The notes beneath the pieces were generated by a model that was given only the letters and a program-made list of their open reading frames with translations, ran no database searches and had not been told where the DNA came from. DNA of 64,000 bases. Source: Parachitinimonas caeni (GTDB lineage Bacteria; Pseudomonadota; Gammaproteobacteria; Burkholderiales; Chitinimonadaceae). The position numbers and the translations under genes were made by a program. The first letter of the stretch is position 1, and each line of letters begins with the position of its first letter. The DNA lies in assembly GCF_030129945.1 (NCBI RefSeq), contig NZ_JARRAF010000012.1, positions 62,001-126,000 of the forward strand. Reading direction: 5' to 3'. Below are positions 37,958 to 48,531 of the stretch, one piece after another.

Positions 37958-39493
37958 ATGTTGGAGCATTTGCTTAGTTTCATTATATGGACGCCGATAT
38001 TCTTTGGCGTTTTAGTCTTGGCTGTTGGGCGGGATCAGCGACCAGCTACAGCAAAAGTGATATCTGTTTTTGGTGCAGGCCTAGGATTTTTACTGTCGCT
38101 CCCCCTCTACTTCCGGTTTCAGGATCTTCATGGTGGTCCCCAATTCGTTGAGCTTCTATCATGGATACCCGCATTCAACATAAACTACCATTTAGGTGTA
38201 GATGGTTTGTCTATGTTTTTTGTTGTATTGAATTCATTTATTACCTTTTTGGTGGTAATAGCAGGTTGGGAAGTCATTACCAGCAGGGTGTCTCATTACC
38301 ATGCGGCATTTCTGGTTATGTCCGGGCTAATTAATGGTGCTTTTGCCTCGCAAGATGCGATGCTGTTTTATGCTTTTTTTGAAGCCATGTTGATACCGAT
38401 GTATTTGATAATCGGTGTTTGGGGTGGTCCGAGAAGAGTATATGCCTCTTTGAAGTTCTTTCTTTATACCCTTATGGGGTCTTTGTTGTTGCTTGTTTCT
38501 TTTATTTGGCTATATAAGCAGACTGGTTCATTTGATATTGCCACATTCCAGCGATTTGGCGTGAGGGATGGCTTAGTGGCCGGTATGAGCTTGAAGTCGC
38601 AGACTTTGCTGCTAGTAGCTTTCTTTTTTGCATTTGCAGTAAAGGTACCGATGTTTCCTGTTCACACTTGGCTGCCGGATGCCCACGTTGAAGCGCCAAC
38701 TGGAGGATCAATGGTGTTGGCAGCCATCACGCTTAAATTGGGAGCCTATGGCTTTTTGAGGTTTGCATTACCAATTGTGCCGGATGCTGTGCGAGAGTAT
38801 GGAAGCATAATCGTTGTCTTGTCATTGATAGCTATTGTCTATGTTGGTTTGATTGCCCTTGTACAAACTGATATGAAGAAATTGGTGGCGTATTCGTCAA
38901 TTTCTCATATGGGTTTTGTAACTCTGGGTACATTTATGTATGTAGATGGGGTGCCTACCGTATATGGGCTAGAAGGCGCTCTAATGCAGATGATTTCTCA
39001 CGGGTTTGTTTCTGCAGCGATGTTCTTTTGTATTGGAGTGTTATACGACCGCATGCATAGCCGGAAGATTGCTGACTACGGAGGAGTAGCGAATCGTATG
39101 CCCATTTTTGCTGCTTTTTTCCTGCTCTTTTCTATGGCAAATTGTGGTCTGCCTGCAACGTCAGGTTTTGTTGGTGAGTTTTTGGTGATAATGGGTGCTC
39201 TTAAAGTTCAGTTTTGGATTGCCTTCGCAGCTGGTATTACTTTGATCGTTGGCGCGGCGTATACCTTATGGATGTACAAGAGGGTTGTTTTCGGCGCTGT
39301 AGGCAGTGAAGGGGTTGAATCGCTGGTCGATGTGAATTTCCGGGAATTCATTGTGTTGGCAATTTTGGCTGTTTCTGTACTGGGAATGGGTTTGTTGCCT
39401 GGGCTTTTCAGCGCTAAGCTGCATTCGAGTGTAGATACGCTTATTTATCAAGCAAGTCAGTATAAGGTTGGTCGTGAGGGTGGAGAGAAATGA
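37958..39493 (+). CDS. nuoM: NADH-quinone oxidoreductase subunit M (antiporter-like)
   Basis: 511 residues, proton-pumping Mrp-antiporter-like subunit. FYAFFEAMLIPMYLIIG holds the conserved glutamate, PVHTWLPDAHVEAPTGGSM the conserved proton-path loop, and KKLVAYSSISHMGFV the lysine helix. The ATG at 37958 is preferred to an in-frame GTG at 37952 because the AAGGTGAG ribosome site covers that GTG. Its stop overlaps nuoN by four bases (ATGA). Confidence 0.95.
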   Translation: MLEHLLSFIIWTPIFFGVLVLAVGRDQRPATAKVISVFGAGLGFLLSLPLYFRFQDLHGGPQFVELLSWIPAFNINYHLGVDGLSMFFVVLNSFITFLVVIAGWEVITSRVSHYHAAFLVMSGLINGAFASQDAMLFYAFFEAMLIPMYLIIGVWGGPRRVYASLKFFLYTLMGSLLLLVSFIWLYKQTGSFDIATFQRFGVRDGLVAGMSLKSQTLLLVAFFFAFAVKVPMFPVHTWLPDAHVEAPTGGSMVLAAITLKLGAYGFLRFALPIVPDAVREYGSIIVVLSLIAIVYVGLIALVQTDMKKLVAYSSISHMGFVTLGTFMYVDGVPTVYGLEGALMQMISHGFVSAAMFFCIGVLYDRMHSRKIADYGGVANRMPIFAAFFLLFSMANCGLPATSGFVGEFLVIMGALKVQFWIAFAAGITLIVGAAYTLWMYKRVVFGAVGSEGVESLVDVNFREFIVLAILAVSVLGMGLLPGLFSAKLHSSVDTLIYQASQYKVGREGGEK

Positions 39494-40944
39494 TTAGTCC
39501 TTGGAATAGTGCGGATTTGACATTTCTAAAGCCTGAGCTTTGGCTGCTATGTTCGGCGTGTGTGATATTGCTGTTGGACTTAGTAAGTAAAGATCAGAGA
39601 AAGGCAGTTACTCATTGGCTTAGTTTATTATCCTTGGGAATTGCTGCCATATTAGTTTTGGCTGGCGGGGTAAAATCTCCTCAAATAGTTTTTTCCGGTA
39701 TGTATGTGGTGGATCAGCTTTCTGGTTTGTTGAAATTTGGTTCAGCTTGTTTAGTTGGTTTGGTTTTGATCTACGGGCGGCAGTATTTTATAGATCGGTC
39801 CATGCTTACAGGGGAGGTTTATGTCCTCTCCTTGTTTGGGCTGCTTGGCATGTTTGTGATGACATCTGCTTTTAGCTTCCTTACCTTGTATATGGGTTTG
39901 GAATTGTTGTCGCTGTCTCTATATGCAATGGTTGCGTTACGTAAAGATGATAGTTTGGCCATCGAAGCATCCATGAAGTACTTTATTCTTGGAGCATTGG
40001 CCTCTGGCATGTTGCTTTATGGGATGTCGATGCTATATGGAGCTACTGGTAGTCTGCATTTATCAGAAGTTTCGGCAAGGATTGCGCAAGGCCAAACAAG
40101 TCGTGATTTTCTTGTGCTCGGATTGATTTTTATTGTAGCGGGTATTGCTTTTAAGCTGGGCACTGTTCCATTTCATATGTGGGTTCCTGATGTATATCAG
40201 GGAGCTCCTACGCCTATTACGATGCTGATTGGGTCCGCGCCGAAGCTGGCCGCTGTCGCATTTGTAATACGCCTGCTAGTGCAAGGTTTACCTGCTGCTT
40301 TTGTGGATTGGCAAAGCATGCTTATTGTTTTGTCGGTAGCTTCTATTGTTGTCGGTAATGTAGCTGCGATTGCGCAGCAGAATATAAAGCGTATGCTTGC
40401 TTATTCGACAATATCCCACATGGGTTTCATGTTGCTTGGGCTTATTGCTGGGGATGCTGGAGGCGTTGCTGCGTCGATTTTCTACGCGCTTGTTTATTCA
40501 TTTACGACGATATCTGGGTTCGGAATTTTACTTTCTCTTACTCGGACAGGTTTTGAGTCAGATAATCTAGCTAATTTCAAGGGTTTGGTGAAGCGCAGTC
40601 CGTGGTTGGCGCTGATGATGCTGATGGTTATGTTCTCTATGGCAGGTATTCCTGCTTTTGTTGGATTCTTTGCTAAGCTCTCTGTTATCAGTGCGATCGT
40701 TAGTCACGGTTTCGTTTGGCTTGCGGTATTGGCAGTAGCGTTTTCTTTGATTGGTGCGTTTTACTATCTTAGGGTTGTTAAGGTAATGTTTTTCGACGAC
40801 TCCGATTTGGATGTTGTTGATAGTCCCTTTTCTTTGAAATGCTTTGTTAGTGTAAATGCACTTCTTTTACTGGTGGCAGGATTGATTCCCCAGCCTTTTT
40901 TATCCATTTGTGCTGATGCTGTAAACCTTTCTTTATTAGGTTAA
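39490..40944 (+). CDS. nuoN: NADH-quinone oxidoreductase subunit N (antiporter-like)
   Basis: 484 residues, third antiporter-like subunit. GLELLSLSLYAMVAL, VPFHMWVPDVYQGAPTPITM and KRMLAYSTISHMGFMLLGL are visible. It completes the 14-subunit set in standard order, so the window encodes a whole complex I. ATG overlaps the nuoM TGA. Confidence 0.96.
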   Translation: MISPWNSADLTFLKPELWLLCSACVILLLDLVSKDQRKAVTHWLSLLSLGIAAILVLAGGVKSPQIVFSGMYVVDQLSGLLKFGSACLVGLVLIYGRQYFIDRSMLTGEVYVLSLFGLLGMFVMTSAFSFLTLYMGLELLSLSLYAMVALRKDDSLAIEASMKYFILGALASGMLLYGMSMLYGATGSLHLSEVSARIAQGQTSRDFLVLGLIFIVAGIAFKLGTVPFHMWVPDVYQGAPTPITMLIGSAPKLAAVAFVIRLLVQGLPAAFVDWQSMLIVLSVASIVVGNVAAIAQQNIKRMLAYSTISHMGFMLLGLIAGDAGGVAASIFYALVYSFTTISGFGILLSLTRTGFESDNLANFKGLVKRSPWLALMMLMVMFSMAGIPAFVGFFAKLSVISAIVSHGFVWLAVLAVAFSLIGAFYYLRVVKVMFFDDSDLDVVDSPFSLKCFVSVNALLLLVAGLIPQPFLSICADAVNLSLLG

Positions 40945-40982
40945 AGTTTTAAAGTTTACTAGGTTTTTGGGAGACCTCTAAC

Positions 40983-41294
40983 TTGTTGGCTGCTGGAAAC
41001 GTGCAATCGCTGCTGGTGTTGATGTGGCTGTTGCTTGCCATAGGCTCTACACTTGCTTTTGAGCGTTGTTTGATTGTGACCAATAGTGGAGCGAGATGGG
41101 TTTTTGCATTTTTTGCAGTTTTAGTTGGGTATTGCCTCGCAATTGCAATGGGGGTCTTCTTGGAGGTTAATTATGGGCCATTGCATGGTAAGGCTGCCAT
41201 TCCTTTCTTTATGACCACATTCTGTGTGTATTTGTTGTTGAGCTTTCCGGCTTTTGTATGGTTTTTCCTAATCAAGAAGCGAAAAATGGATTAA
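40983..41294 (+). CDS. DUF2818 family membrane protein
   Basis: 103 residues with three hydrophobic helices (about 7-25, 36-58 and 74-96) and a basic C-terminus (IKKRK). The middle segment YGPLHGKAAIPFF is typical of the DUF2818 family, which in betaproteobacteria sits directly after nuoN. Function is unknown; an accessory role for complex I is inferred from position only. The TTG start at 40983 is supported by GGGAGA about ten bases upstream. Confidence 0.78.
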   Translation: MLAAGNVQSLLVLMWLLLAIGSTLAFERCLIVTNSGARWVFAFFAVLVGYCLAIAMGVFLEVNYGPLHGKAAIPFFMTTFCVYLLLSFPAFVWFFLIKKRKMD

Positions 41295-41300
41295 AAGTTG

Positions 41301-41329
41301 TTGCGCTTCAGGCCGCATCTGGATATAAT
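41301..41329 (+). promoter_or_regulatory. Sigma-70 promoter of tRNA-Val
   Basis: TTGCGC (41301-41306), 17-base spacer and a perfect TATAAT (41324-41329), with the tRNA starting 14 bases downstream. Likely also serves the thrS-infC-rpmI-rplT genes when the hairpin at 41446 is read through. Confidence 0.7.
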
Positions 41330-41342
41330 AGCCTTCTTTAGT

Positions 41343-41419
41343 AGGCGCGTAGCTCAGCTGGTTAGAGCACCACCTTGACATGGTGGGGGTCGTTGGTTCG
41401 AGTCCAATCGCGCCTACCA
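41343..41419 (+). tRNA. tRNA-Val(GAC)
   Basis: 77 bases with encoded CCA. Acceptor AGGCGCG/CGCGCCT, D stem GCTC/GAGC, anticodon stem CCACC/GGTGG with loop TTGACAT (anticodon GAC), T stem GTTGG/CCAAT. Reads GUC and GUU. It is 82 bases upstream of thrS. Confidence 0.95.
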
Positions 41420-41421
41420 AA

Positions 41422-41475
41422 ATTCGCTAGTGCGAATGTGTAGTGAAAGTGTGGCGATAGCCGCACTTTTTTTTT
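41422..41475 (+). terminator. Two hairpins between tRNA-Val and thrS; second is an intrinsic terminator
   Basis: The first hairpin is ATTCGC, loop TAGT, GCGAAT (41422-41437). The second is AAAGTGTGGC, loop GATA, GCCGCACTTT (41446-41469) followed by a run of T to 41475. The thrS ATG comes 27 bases later, leaving little room for a separate promoter. Confidence 0.85.
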
Positions 41476-41501
41476 GTCTATTGCGGATGAAGAAGGCGCA
41501 T

Positions 41502-43394
41502 ATGATAACGATCACTCTTCCGGATGGTTCATGTCGAGCTTTTGATGGGCCCATTACCGTTTTTGAGCTGGCTTCGTCCATCGGGGCTGGATTGGCGAAA
41601 GCTGCTGTAGCGGGATATGTAAATTCCGCATTAGTGGATCTTTCACATAAGATATTCGAAGACTCGAAGGTGTCGATCATCACTGAGAGAGATCCTGAGG
41701 CAATTCAGATCATTCGTCACTCCGCAGCGCATCTGCTCGCTTATGCAGTGAAGGAGCTCTACCCGGAGGCTCAAGTTACTATCGGTCCGGTTATAGAGAA
41801 TGGATTTTATTATGATTTCAGTTATAAGAGACCATTTACGCCAGAGGATCTAGAGCTAATTGAGAGCAAGATGCATCAGCTTGCTAAACTCAATATGGAA
41901 GTTAATAGATTTGAACTCTCACGTGATGATGCCGTGGAGTATTTCAATCGGATTGGAGAGAAGTACAAAGCTGAGATTGTCCAGTCTATCCCGGCTGATC
42001 AGGTATTGTCTCTTTATAAGGAAGGTGACTTTACTGATTTATGTCGTGGCCCCCACGTTCCTTCGACGGGGAAGATAAAGCATTTTAAGCTGATGAAGGT
42101 TGCAGGTGCATATTGGCGTGGTGATTCACGTAATGAGATGCTGCAACGAATATATGGTACTGCATGGACGAAGAAAGAGGATCTCGATCACTATCTGCAT
42201 ATGTTAGAAGAGGCCGAGAAACGTGATCACCGTAAGCTAGGTAAACAGCTAGATCTGTTTCATTTGCAGGATGAAGCGCCTGGAATGGTTTTTTGGCATC
42301 CAAAGGGTTGGAGTTTGTGGCAAACGATAGAACAATACATGCGAGGTCGTTTGTCAAAATCTGGGTATAAGGAAATTAAGACGCCTCTCGTAATGGATCG
42401 CTCGTTATGGGAGAAGTCGGGGCACTGGGAGAACTATCGAGAGAATATGTTCACCACAGAGTCCGAAAGGCGCGATTACGCGGTTAAGCCAATGAACTGT
42501 CCTGGGCATGTTCAGGTTTTCAATAACGGCTTGAGGTCTTATCGCGACCTGCCTATGCGTCTAGCCGAATTTGGGGCTTGTCATCGAAATGAACCAAGCG
42601 GTGCGTTGCATGGCTTGATGCGTGTTAGGGGATTTGTACAGGATGACGCGCATATATTCTGTACTGAGTCTCAGATTGTCGAAGAGGCCAAAGCGTTTAA
42701 TTTGCTGGCTATGGATATTTATGACGTTTTTGGCTTTAAAGATGTCTCAGTCAAATTAAGTTTGCGACCGGAGAAGCGTGCCGGCACAGATGAGGTCTGG
42801 CAGAAAGCTGAAGATGGGCTCAGAAATGCCTTGTCGGCATGCGGAGTATCCTGGGAGGAGCTTCCCGGTGAAGGTGCTTTCTATGGGCCAAAGATTGAGT
42901 ATCACATTAAAGATGCGTTAGGTCGATCTTGGCAGTGCGGGACTCTTCAATTAGATTTTGTACTGCCAGAGCGGTTAGGTGCGGAGTATGTCGCAGAGGA
43001 CAATGGTCGCCGTCGACCTGTTATGTTGCATCGGGCAATTTTGGGGTCTCTGGAGCGCTTTATTGGAATTTTAATAGAGAATCATGGTGGTGCATTCCCT
43101 GTGTGGTTGGCCCCGGTGCAAGTAGCGGTTATGTGTATCAGTGAGGGGCAGGCTGAATATGCATTAGAGGTGGCGTCGACACTCGAGGCTGCTGGCCTGC
43201 GTGTAGAAGTCGACTTGAGAGCGGAGAAGATTAGCTATAAAATCCGCGAGCATACTATGCAAAAAGTTCCCCTACTCGTTGTGGTTGGGGAAAAAGAGAA
43301 ATCAGAGAAATTGGTCGCTGTAAGAGCTAGGGATGGTAAGGATTTAGGGCAGATGAGTGTAAGTGCTCTTATTGGCTTTGCTGGCATTAGCTAG
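41502..43394 (+). CDS. thrS: Threonyl-tRNA synthetase
   Basis: 630 residues, class II synthetase. N-terminal TGS domain (ITITLPDGS), editing domain with [16 protein letters not shown] and the [17 protein letters not shown] zinc-like motif, catalytic core with [27 protein letters not shown] (motif 2) and [17 protein letters not shown] (motif 3), and a C-terminal anticodon-binding domain. The ATG at 41502 follows AGAAGG and starts at the TGS domain; a longer frame to 41430 would cross the terminator. It leads a thrS-infC-rpmI-rplT cluster. Confidence 0.96.
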   Translation: MITITLPDGSCRAFDGPITVFELASSIGAGLAKAAVAGYVNSALVDLSHKIFEDSKVSIITERDPEAIQIIRHSAAHLLAYAVKELYPEAQVTIGPVIENGFYYDFSYKRPFTPEDLELIESKMHQLAKLNMEVNRFELSRDDAVEYFNRIGEKYKAEIVQSIPADQVLSLYKEGDFTDLCRGPHVPSTGKIKHFKLMKVAGAYWRGDSRNEMLQRIYGTAWTKKEDLDHYLHMLEEAEKRDHRKLGKQLDLFHLQDEAPGMVFWHPKGWSLWQTIEQYMRGRLSKSGYKEIKTPLVMDRSLWEKSGHWENYRENMFTTESERRDYAVKPMNCPGHVQVFNNGLRSYRDLPMRLAEFGACHRNEPSGALHGLMRVRGFVQDDAHIFCTESQIVEEAKAFNLLAMDIYDVFGFKDVSVKLSLRPEKRAGTDEVWQKAEDGLRNALSACGVSWEELPGEGAFYGPKIEYHIKDALGRSWQCGTLQLDFVLPERLGAEYVAEDNGRRRPVMLHRAILGSLERFIGILIENHGGAFPVWLAPVQVAVMCISEGQAEYALEVASTLEAAGLRVEVDLRAEKISYKIREHTMQKVPLLVVVGEKEKSEKLVAVRARDGKDLGQMSVSALIGFAGIS

Positions 43395-43440
43395 GCAAGG
43401 CAAGACTAGCCAAGTGATTTGATTTTTATTTGGAGATACG

Positions 43441-43965
43441 ATTATCGCTCAGGATAAGGAACCACGGGTAAACGGCGAAATTTCCGCACGTGAGATCCGT
43501 TTAGTCGGAGTGGAAGGTGAGCAGCTCGGTATTGTAAGTTTGGACCGAGCTCTGGAGATGGCCGAAGAGGCTGAAGTTGACTTGGTTGAAATTGCTCCTA
43601 CAGCTCAGCCGCCAGTATGTCGATTGATGGATTACGGTAAGTTTAAGTACCGTGAAAGCAAAAAGAGACATGAAGCGAAGCTTAAGCAAAAGCAGATACA
43701 AGTTAAAGAGGTAAAGTTTCGGCCAGGTACAGATGAAGGGGACTATCAGGTCAAACTTCGCAACCTGATTCGGTTCCTTACTGAAGGTGATAAAGCCAAA
43801 ATTACGCTTCGGTTTAGAGGGCGAGAGATGGCTCATCAAGAGTTTGGTATCGCTTTGTTGAAACGCGTTGAAACGGATTTGGCTGATGTTGCCATGGTCG
43901 AACAGTTTCCAAAGATGGAAGGCCGACAGATGGTGATGATGTTGGCGCCTAAGAAGCGTAGTTAG
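43441..43965 (+). CDS. infC: Translation initiation factor IF-3 (AUU start)
   Basis: 174 residues. Reading from ATT at 43441 gives [22 protein letters not shown], cited as EPRVNGEI and EIRLVG, the normal IF-3 N-terminal domain, followed by the linker LMDYGKFKY and the C-terminal domain [14 protein letters not shown] region. GGAG lies five bases before ATT. The only usual start codon (GTG at 43510) would delete 23 conserved residues. An AUU start is the classical basis for IF-3 autoregulation in E. coli, because IF-3 itself rejects non-standard starts. Confidence 0.93.
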   Translation: MIAQDKEPRVNGEISAREIRLVGVEGEQLGIVSLDRALEMAEEAEVDLVEIAPTAQPPVCRLMDYGKFKYRESKKRHEAKLKQKQIQVKEVKFRPGTDEGDYQVKLRNLIRFLTEGDKAKITLRFRGREMAHQEFGIALLKRVETDLADVAMVEQFPKMEGRQMVMMLAPKKRS

Positions 43966-44079
43966 GGATTTGTTTACGGCGAGGCGACGCTGCCGGAAGT
44001 GCGTTGGCAAAATATAGCATTAGGCTTAAAGAGTGGTGTTGCCACCGCCTTGTGCTATGTACTTAAAAGGAGTTTGGCA

Positions 44080-44277
44080 ATGCCAAAGATGAAGACTAAG
44101 AGCGGCGCTGCAAAGCGGCTAAAAGTGTTAGGTGGTGGTGGTGTTAAGCGCAGTATGGCTTTTAAGCGTCATATTTTGACCAAAAAAACCACTAAGAATA
44201 AGCGTCAGTTGCGTGGCACAACTATGGTGCATCCAACTAATATGGCATCTGTTCGTGCCATGCTTCCGTACGCATAA
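44080..44277 (+). CDS. rpmI: 50S ribosomal protein L35
   Basis: 65 residues beginning [12 protein letters not shown], basic throughout ([15 protein letters not shown]), the complete L35. AAAAGGAG precedes the ATG at 44080. In-frame codons upstream to 43999 are not part of the family. It lies between infC and rplT as in most bacteria. Confidence 0.95.
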   Translation: MPKMKTKSGAAKRLKVLGGGGVKRSMAFKRHILTKKTTKNKRQLRGTTMVHPTNMASVRAMLPYA

Positions 44278-44296
44278 GGGATAAAGGAGTTTAGAC

Positions 44297-44656
44297 ATGC
44301 CTCGTGTAAAACGTGGAGTTACCGCACGCGCTCGCCATAAAAAGGTTTTAGCCCTCGCTAAAGGCTATCGTGGTCGTCGTAAGAATGTTTACCGTATCGC
44401 AAAGCAAGCTGTCATGAAGGCTGGTCAGTATGCTTATCGTGATCGTCGCCAGCGTAAGCGTCAATTTAGAACTTTGTGGATTGCGCGTATCAATGCAGCG
44501 ACTCGTGAGTTAGGCCTGACTTATAGCCGCTTTATGAATGGGCTGAAGAAGGCTGCGATTGAAGTTGATCGTAAAGTATTGGCTGACTTAGCAGTTTTTG
44601 ATAAGCCGGCATTTGCGCGTATTGTTGAGCAAGCTAAGGCGAGCCTCGCAGCGTAA
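44297..44656 (+). CDS. rplT: 50S ribosomal protein L20
   Basis: 119 residues starting [17 protein letters not shown], with [11 protein letters not shown] and the [16 protein letters not shown] helix, and a globular C-terminal domain. L20 binds 23S rRNA and, in E. coli, represses the rpmI-rplT mRNA. Twenty bases after rpmI. A terminator follows. Confidence 0.96.
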   Translation: MPRVKRGVTARARHKKVLALAKGYRGRRKNVYRIAKQAVMKAGQYAYRDRRQRKRQFRTLWIARINAATRELGLTYSRFMNGLKKAAIEVDRKVLADLAVFDKPAFARIVEQAKASLAA

Positions 44657-44680
44657 TTATAGGTTTAGGATTTTATAGTT

Positions 44681-44711
44681 AAAAGGGGGCGAAAAGCCTC
44701 CTTTTTTTTTC
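44681..44711 (+). terminator. Intrinsic terminator between rplT and pheS
   Basis: AAAAGGGGGC, loop GAAAA, GCCTCCTTTT with a run of ten T. Ends the thrS-rplT transcript. I saw no phenylalanine-rich leader peptide next to it, so it does not look like a pheM-type attenuator. Confidence 0.85.
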
Positions 44712-44773
44712 TTGTAATTGCATGATTTGATCTTGCCCCATGCTTTTAATAGCTTCGTTTTGTGGAGATGGAA

Positions 44774-45772
44774 GTGAAAACGATTTCTTTAATTCTTGAG
44801 GAAGGGCTAAAAGGTATTTGCTCCGCAAATGATTACGCCTCGCTTGACGTAATGAAGGCGAAGTACCTTGGGAAGAGCAGTGAGTTGACAGGCTTGTTAA
44901 AGCAGCTTGGTTCAATGTCAGTGGAGGAGAAAAAGGCTTTTGGGGCTGAGGTTAATCAGGCTAAGCAAGTGCTGGAGAGTGCAATTCTCGCGCAGCGTGA
45001 ATGTATAGCTAAACGGGAGTTGTCTGAGAGACTGGCGTCCGAGCAACTGGATGTTGGAATGCCCGGACGGGGCAAGGGCCTCGGTGGATTGCATCCGGTA
45101 TTGCTTGCCAGGCAGCGCATCCAAGACATATTCAAGTCTGTTGGTTTCGAAATTGCTGACGGGCCTGAGGTTGAGTCTGACTTCCATAATTTTGAGGCGC
45201 TAAATATCCCTAAGAATCATCCTGCTCGGGCGATGCAGGATACCTTTTACGTCGAGAATGGTGCCTGGGGGAATGGTATGGTATTGCGTACCCATACATC
45301 GCCAATTCAGATTCGCTATATGCTGAACAATCCGGTACCGATAAAGATTATCGCACCAGGACGTGTATATCGTGTTGACTCTGACGCTACGCACTCTCCA
45401 ATGTTCCATCAAATGGAAGGCTTATGGGTGGATTCGGATGTTAGCTTTTCTGACTTGAAAGCAACGCTAATTGATTTCTTAAGAGTGTTCTTTGAGAAGC
45501 CAGACTTAAAGGTTAGATTCCGCCCTTCATTTTTCCCGTTTACAGAACCTTCGGCAGAGGTTGATGTGTTGGGTGAGAATGGCTGGTTGGAGGTTGGAGG
45601 TTGTGGAATGGTGCACCCTAATGTCTTGAGAAATGTTGGTATCGATCCAGAAAAGTACACCGGGTTTGCGTTCGGAATTGGTATCGATCGATTTGCTATG
45701 TTGTATTACGGCGTTGATGATTTGCGCCTGTTTTTCGAAAATGATTTGGCTTTTCTAAGGCAATTTCAATAA
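44774..45772 (+). CDS. pheS: Phenylalanyl-tRNA synthetase alpha subunit
   Basis: 332 residues. N-terminal coiled coil (about 1-85, with [17 protein letters not shown]) binds tRNA. The class II core contains HPLL-like [54 protein letters not shown] (motif 2) and [14 protein letters not shown] (motif 3). The GTG at 44774 has GGAG six bases upstream; ATG 44768 and GTG 44762 are in frame but overlap that site. Pairs with PheT. Confidence 0.94.
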   Translation: MKTISLILEEGLKGICSANDYASLDVMKAKYLGKSSELTGLLKQLGSMSVEEKKAFGAEVNQAKQVLESAILAQRECIAKRELSERLASEQLDVGMPGRGKGLGGLHPVLLARQRIQDIFKSVGFEIADGPEVESDFHNFEALNIPKNHPARAMQDTFYVENGAWGNGMVLRTHTSPIQIRYMLNNPVPIKIIAPGRVYRVDSDATHSPMFHQMEGLWVDSDVSFSDLKATLIDFLRVFFEKPDLKVRFRPSFFPFTEPSAEVDVLGENGWLEVGGCGMVHPNVLRNVGIDPEKYTGFAFGIGIDRFAMLYYGVDDLRLFFENDLAFLRQFQ

Positions 45773-45811
45773 ATAGATTTTTAGTTTGAAGTATAAAGAT
45801 CGAGAGATGCT

Positions 45812-48172
45812 ATGAAATTTTCTGAAAATTGGTTGCGTGAAATTCTTCCGAATGATCTGAATACAGAGCAGCTGGCAAGCATGCTTACCATGGCCGGGCT
45901 GGAGGTAGAGGCGGCGGAGCCCGTTGCTAAAGATTTTTCGAATGTTGTTGTTGCAGAGGTGCTATCTATCTCAAAGCACGAGAATGCAGATAAATTAAAT
46001 GTATGCACTGTAAGTGTCGGGACTCAAACGCCTCTCCAGATCGTATGTGGGGCTCGAAATGTAACCGTGGGCGCAAAGGTGCCATGTGCGCTGGTTGGGG
46101 CAGAACTTCCGGGTGATTTTCATATTAAGCAGGCCAAGGTGCGTGGTATAGAGTCATTTGGCATGCTCTGTTCAGGGAGCGAGCTGGGACTGGATGATGG
46201 CGTGGATGGATTGCTATTGTTGGATAATTCGGCGCCGGTTGGTATGGACTTCAGAAAGTACTATCAACTGGACGATATTGCTTTGACTCTTAAGTTGACC
46301 CCCAATCGCGCAGACTGCCTGTCACTGAATGGCGTTGCTAGAGAATTGGCTGCCTTACTCGGCCAGGAGTCTCCAAGAGTGGTGCCAAGTCAGATCGCAT
46401 TGAGCTGTGAAGATAAAGTTGGCGTCAGGGTCGAAGCTGGGGATGCCTGTCCAAGATACGTCACTCGTGTCATCAGGAATGTTGATGCGGCAGTCGCGAC
46501 CCCCATTTGGATGAAGCAGCGGCTTGAGCGAAGCGGTATTAGGAGCTTGTCGATACTCGTTGATGTGACGAACTATGTGCTACTTGAAATGGGTCAACCA
46601 ATGCATGCCTTTGACCTTGACAAGCTTGAAGGCGAAGTTGTGGTGCGCTTTGGCAAAGAGGGCGAATCCATACGCTTGCTCAATCAAAAGGATTTGAATC
46701 TGACATCCGATTTGCTTGTTATTGCGGACGAGTCGGGGCCTTTGGCATTGGCGGGAATTATGGGTGGCGAACAGAGTGCTATTTCCACCGATACGCGCAA
46801 TATATTGTTGGAGAGTGCATTCTTTAGCCCTCAAGTTATTCAAGGGAAGTCCCGTCTTCTTGGCTTTGGGTCAGAGTCTAGCCACCGTTTTGAACGAGGG
46901 GTGGACTACGCAAACTGTGTGCTTGCTTTGGAGCGGGCGTCTGCGTTGATTCTGGAGATTTGCGGAGGAAGTGCTGGCCCTATTACCGATGTGTCAGCAC
47001 CCATTCATGAACGCCCGTCTGTGTCGGTTCGAGCGGCCCGCGTGAGTAAAGTGCTCGGGTTGGATTTTACTGTGGTCGAGGTTTCTGCGCTTTTAAGCCG
47101 CCTGGGGATGTGTTGTCTTATTGAGAATGACGTCGTGCATGTCACCCCGCCTAGCTATCGATTTGACATCGAAATTGAAGAGGACTTGATTGAAGAGGTT
47201 GCTCGGCTGCATGGGTATGATGCTATTCCGGTTAAGCCGGCGTTGTGTCGCGCGGTTATGTTGGAGTCTCCTGCGGAAGCTCGCGATATTGATGCTTTAC
47301 GCACCATGGTCGCGCTCCGGGAGTATCAGGAAGTAATTAATTACGCATTTGTCGATCAATCTTGGGAGGCTGATTTTGGTGGGCGTACTGATTCGTTGAA
47401 AGTGGTTAACCCGATTGCCAGTCATATGAGTGTGATGCGCTCGACCTTGATTGGTGGTTTGGTTTCGAACTTGTCATATAACATCAATCGCAAGCAGCCG
47501 CGCGTACGCTTATTCGAGATTTCTCGCGTATTTATTAAAGAGGCCGATCAGTTGCTGCAGCCCGAAAAGTTGGCGCTGCTTGCTTGGGGTGGACGTGAGC
47601 AAGAGCAATGGGGGGGGCAAGATGCACCCGTGGATTTCTTTGATATAAAAGCAGACATTGAAGCTTTGCTTGCACCCCGCAAAGCTAGCTTTGTTGCGTG
47701 TGAGCATCCTTCGCTGCATCCGGGGCGGGCGGCCGCGATAATTCTCGATGGAACTTCTATCGGGTTTATTGGTGAATTACACCCTCGTTGGGTTCAAAAG
47801 TATGATCTGAATACACCACCAGTTGTAGCGGAACTGTCTCTGGATGCATTGAGGTGCAGAAGTAGAATAAGGGCTATGGCTGTTTCAAAATTCCAACAGG
47901 TGAGACGTGATATCGCGGTGCTGGTGGATGAAGTGGTCAAAGTTGAGGATATGCTGAATTCGATGTATCAGAGGGCATCGGCAATCGTCACTGAAATCAA
48001 TGTGTTCGATTTGTATAAGGGAAAGGGTATTCCCGATAACAAAAAGAGCCTTGCATTCAAGGTGATATTGCAAGATACTCGGAAAACTTTGACTGATGAA
48101 GAAGTTGAGTCGGTCATGTCTTCTTTGATTGCTGAATTACAGCAACGCTTCGGCGCTACGCTCAGAGCGTAA
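45812..48172 (+). CDS. pheT: Phenylalanyl-tRNA synthetase beta subunit
   Basis: 786 residues, full length. N-terminal EMAP/OB-type tRNA-binding domain ([21 protein letters not shown], cited as [11 protein letters not shown]), B3/B4 editing domain ([19 protein letters not shown] region and [14 protein letters not shown]), B5 domain and catalytic-like core, and a C-terminal ferredoxin-like anticodon domain ([14 protein letters not shown]). The alpha2-beta2 enzyme charges tRNA-Phe. pheST is followed by ihfA as in E. coli. Confidence 0.96.
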   Translation: MKFSENWLREILPNDLNTEQLASMLTMAGLEVEAAEPVAKDFSNVVVAEVLSISKHENADKLNVCTVSVGTQTPLQIVCGARNVTVGAKVPCALVGAELPGDFHIKQAKVRGIESFGMLCSGSELGLDDGVDGLLLLDNSAPVGMDFRKYYQLDDIALTLKLTPNRADCLSLNGVARELAALLGQESPRVVPSQIALSCEDKVGVRVEAGDACPRYVTRVIRNVDAAVATPIWMKQRLERSGIRSLSILVDVTNYVLLEMGQPMHAFDLDKLEGEVVVRFGKEGESIRLLNQKDLNLTSDLLVIADESGPLALAGIMGGEQSAISTDTRNILLESAFFSPQVIQGKSRLLGFGSESSHRFERGVDYANCVLALERASALILEICGGSAGPITDVSAPIHERPSVSVRAARVSKVLGLDFTVVEVSALLSRLGMCCLIENDVVHVTPPSYRFDIEIEEDLIEEVARLHGYDAIPVKPALCRAVMLESPAEARDIDALRTMVALREYQEVINYAFVDQSWEADFGGRTDSLKVVNPIASHMSVMRSTLIGGLVSNLSYNINRKQPRVRLFEISRVFIKEADQLLQPEKLALLAWGGREQEQWGGQDAPVDFFDIKADIEALLAPRKASFVACEHPSLHPGRAAAIILDGTSIGFIGELHPRWVQKYDLNTPPVVAELSLDALRCRSRIRAMAVSKFQQVRRDIAVLVDEVVKVEDMLNSMYQRASAIVTEINVFDLYKGKGIPDNKKSLAFKVILQDTRKTLTDEEVESVMSSLIAELQQRFGATLRA

Positions 48173-48210
48173 GCGTATCTCTTTTAGTATTGGCATCTCT
48201 GGATTGCAAT

Positions 48211-48531
48211 ATGACGTTAACCAAAGCTGAACTTGCCGATATGTTGTTCGACAGGGTGGGGCTCAATAAACGTGAAGCCAAAGATATGGTGGAAGCGTTC
48301 TTTGAGGAAATTCGACTTTCGCTTGAGTCTGGCGATAGTGTTAAGTTGTCTGGTTTTGGCAACTTTCAACTACGAGACAAACCGCAGCGGCCGGGCAGGA
48401 ATCCGAAAACCGGAGAGGAGATTCCAATCTCCGCTCGGCGTGTCGTAACCTTTCATGCCAGTCAGAAGTTGAAGGGCATGGTAGAAGATCACTATGCATC
48501 AACATCAGGAATCCCTGTTGCCGAAAATTGA
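48211..48531 (+). CDS. ihfA: Integration host factor alpha subunit
   Basis: 106 residues, HU/IHF fold. [23 protein letters not shown] (N-terminal helices), VKLSGFGNF and the DNA-contacting arm [14 protein letters not shown] with its intercalating proline, then [13 protein letters not shown]. Forms a heterodimer with IhfB that bends DNA sharply. The ATG at 48211 matches family starts. The end overlaps the next gene by 38 bases, common for this pair. Confidence 0.94.
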   Translation: MTLTKAELADMLFDRVGLNKREAKDMVEAFFEEIRLSLESGDSVKLSGFGNFQLRDKPQRPGRNPKTGEEIPISARRVVTFHASQKLKGMVEDHYASTSGIPVAEN

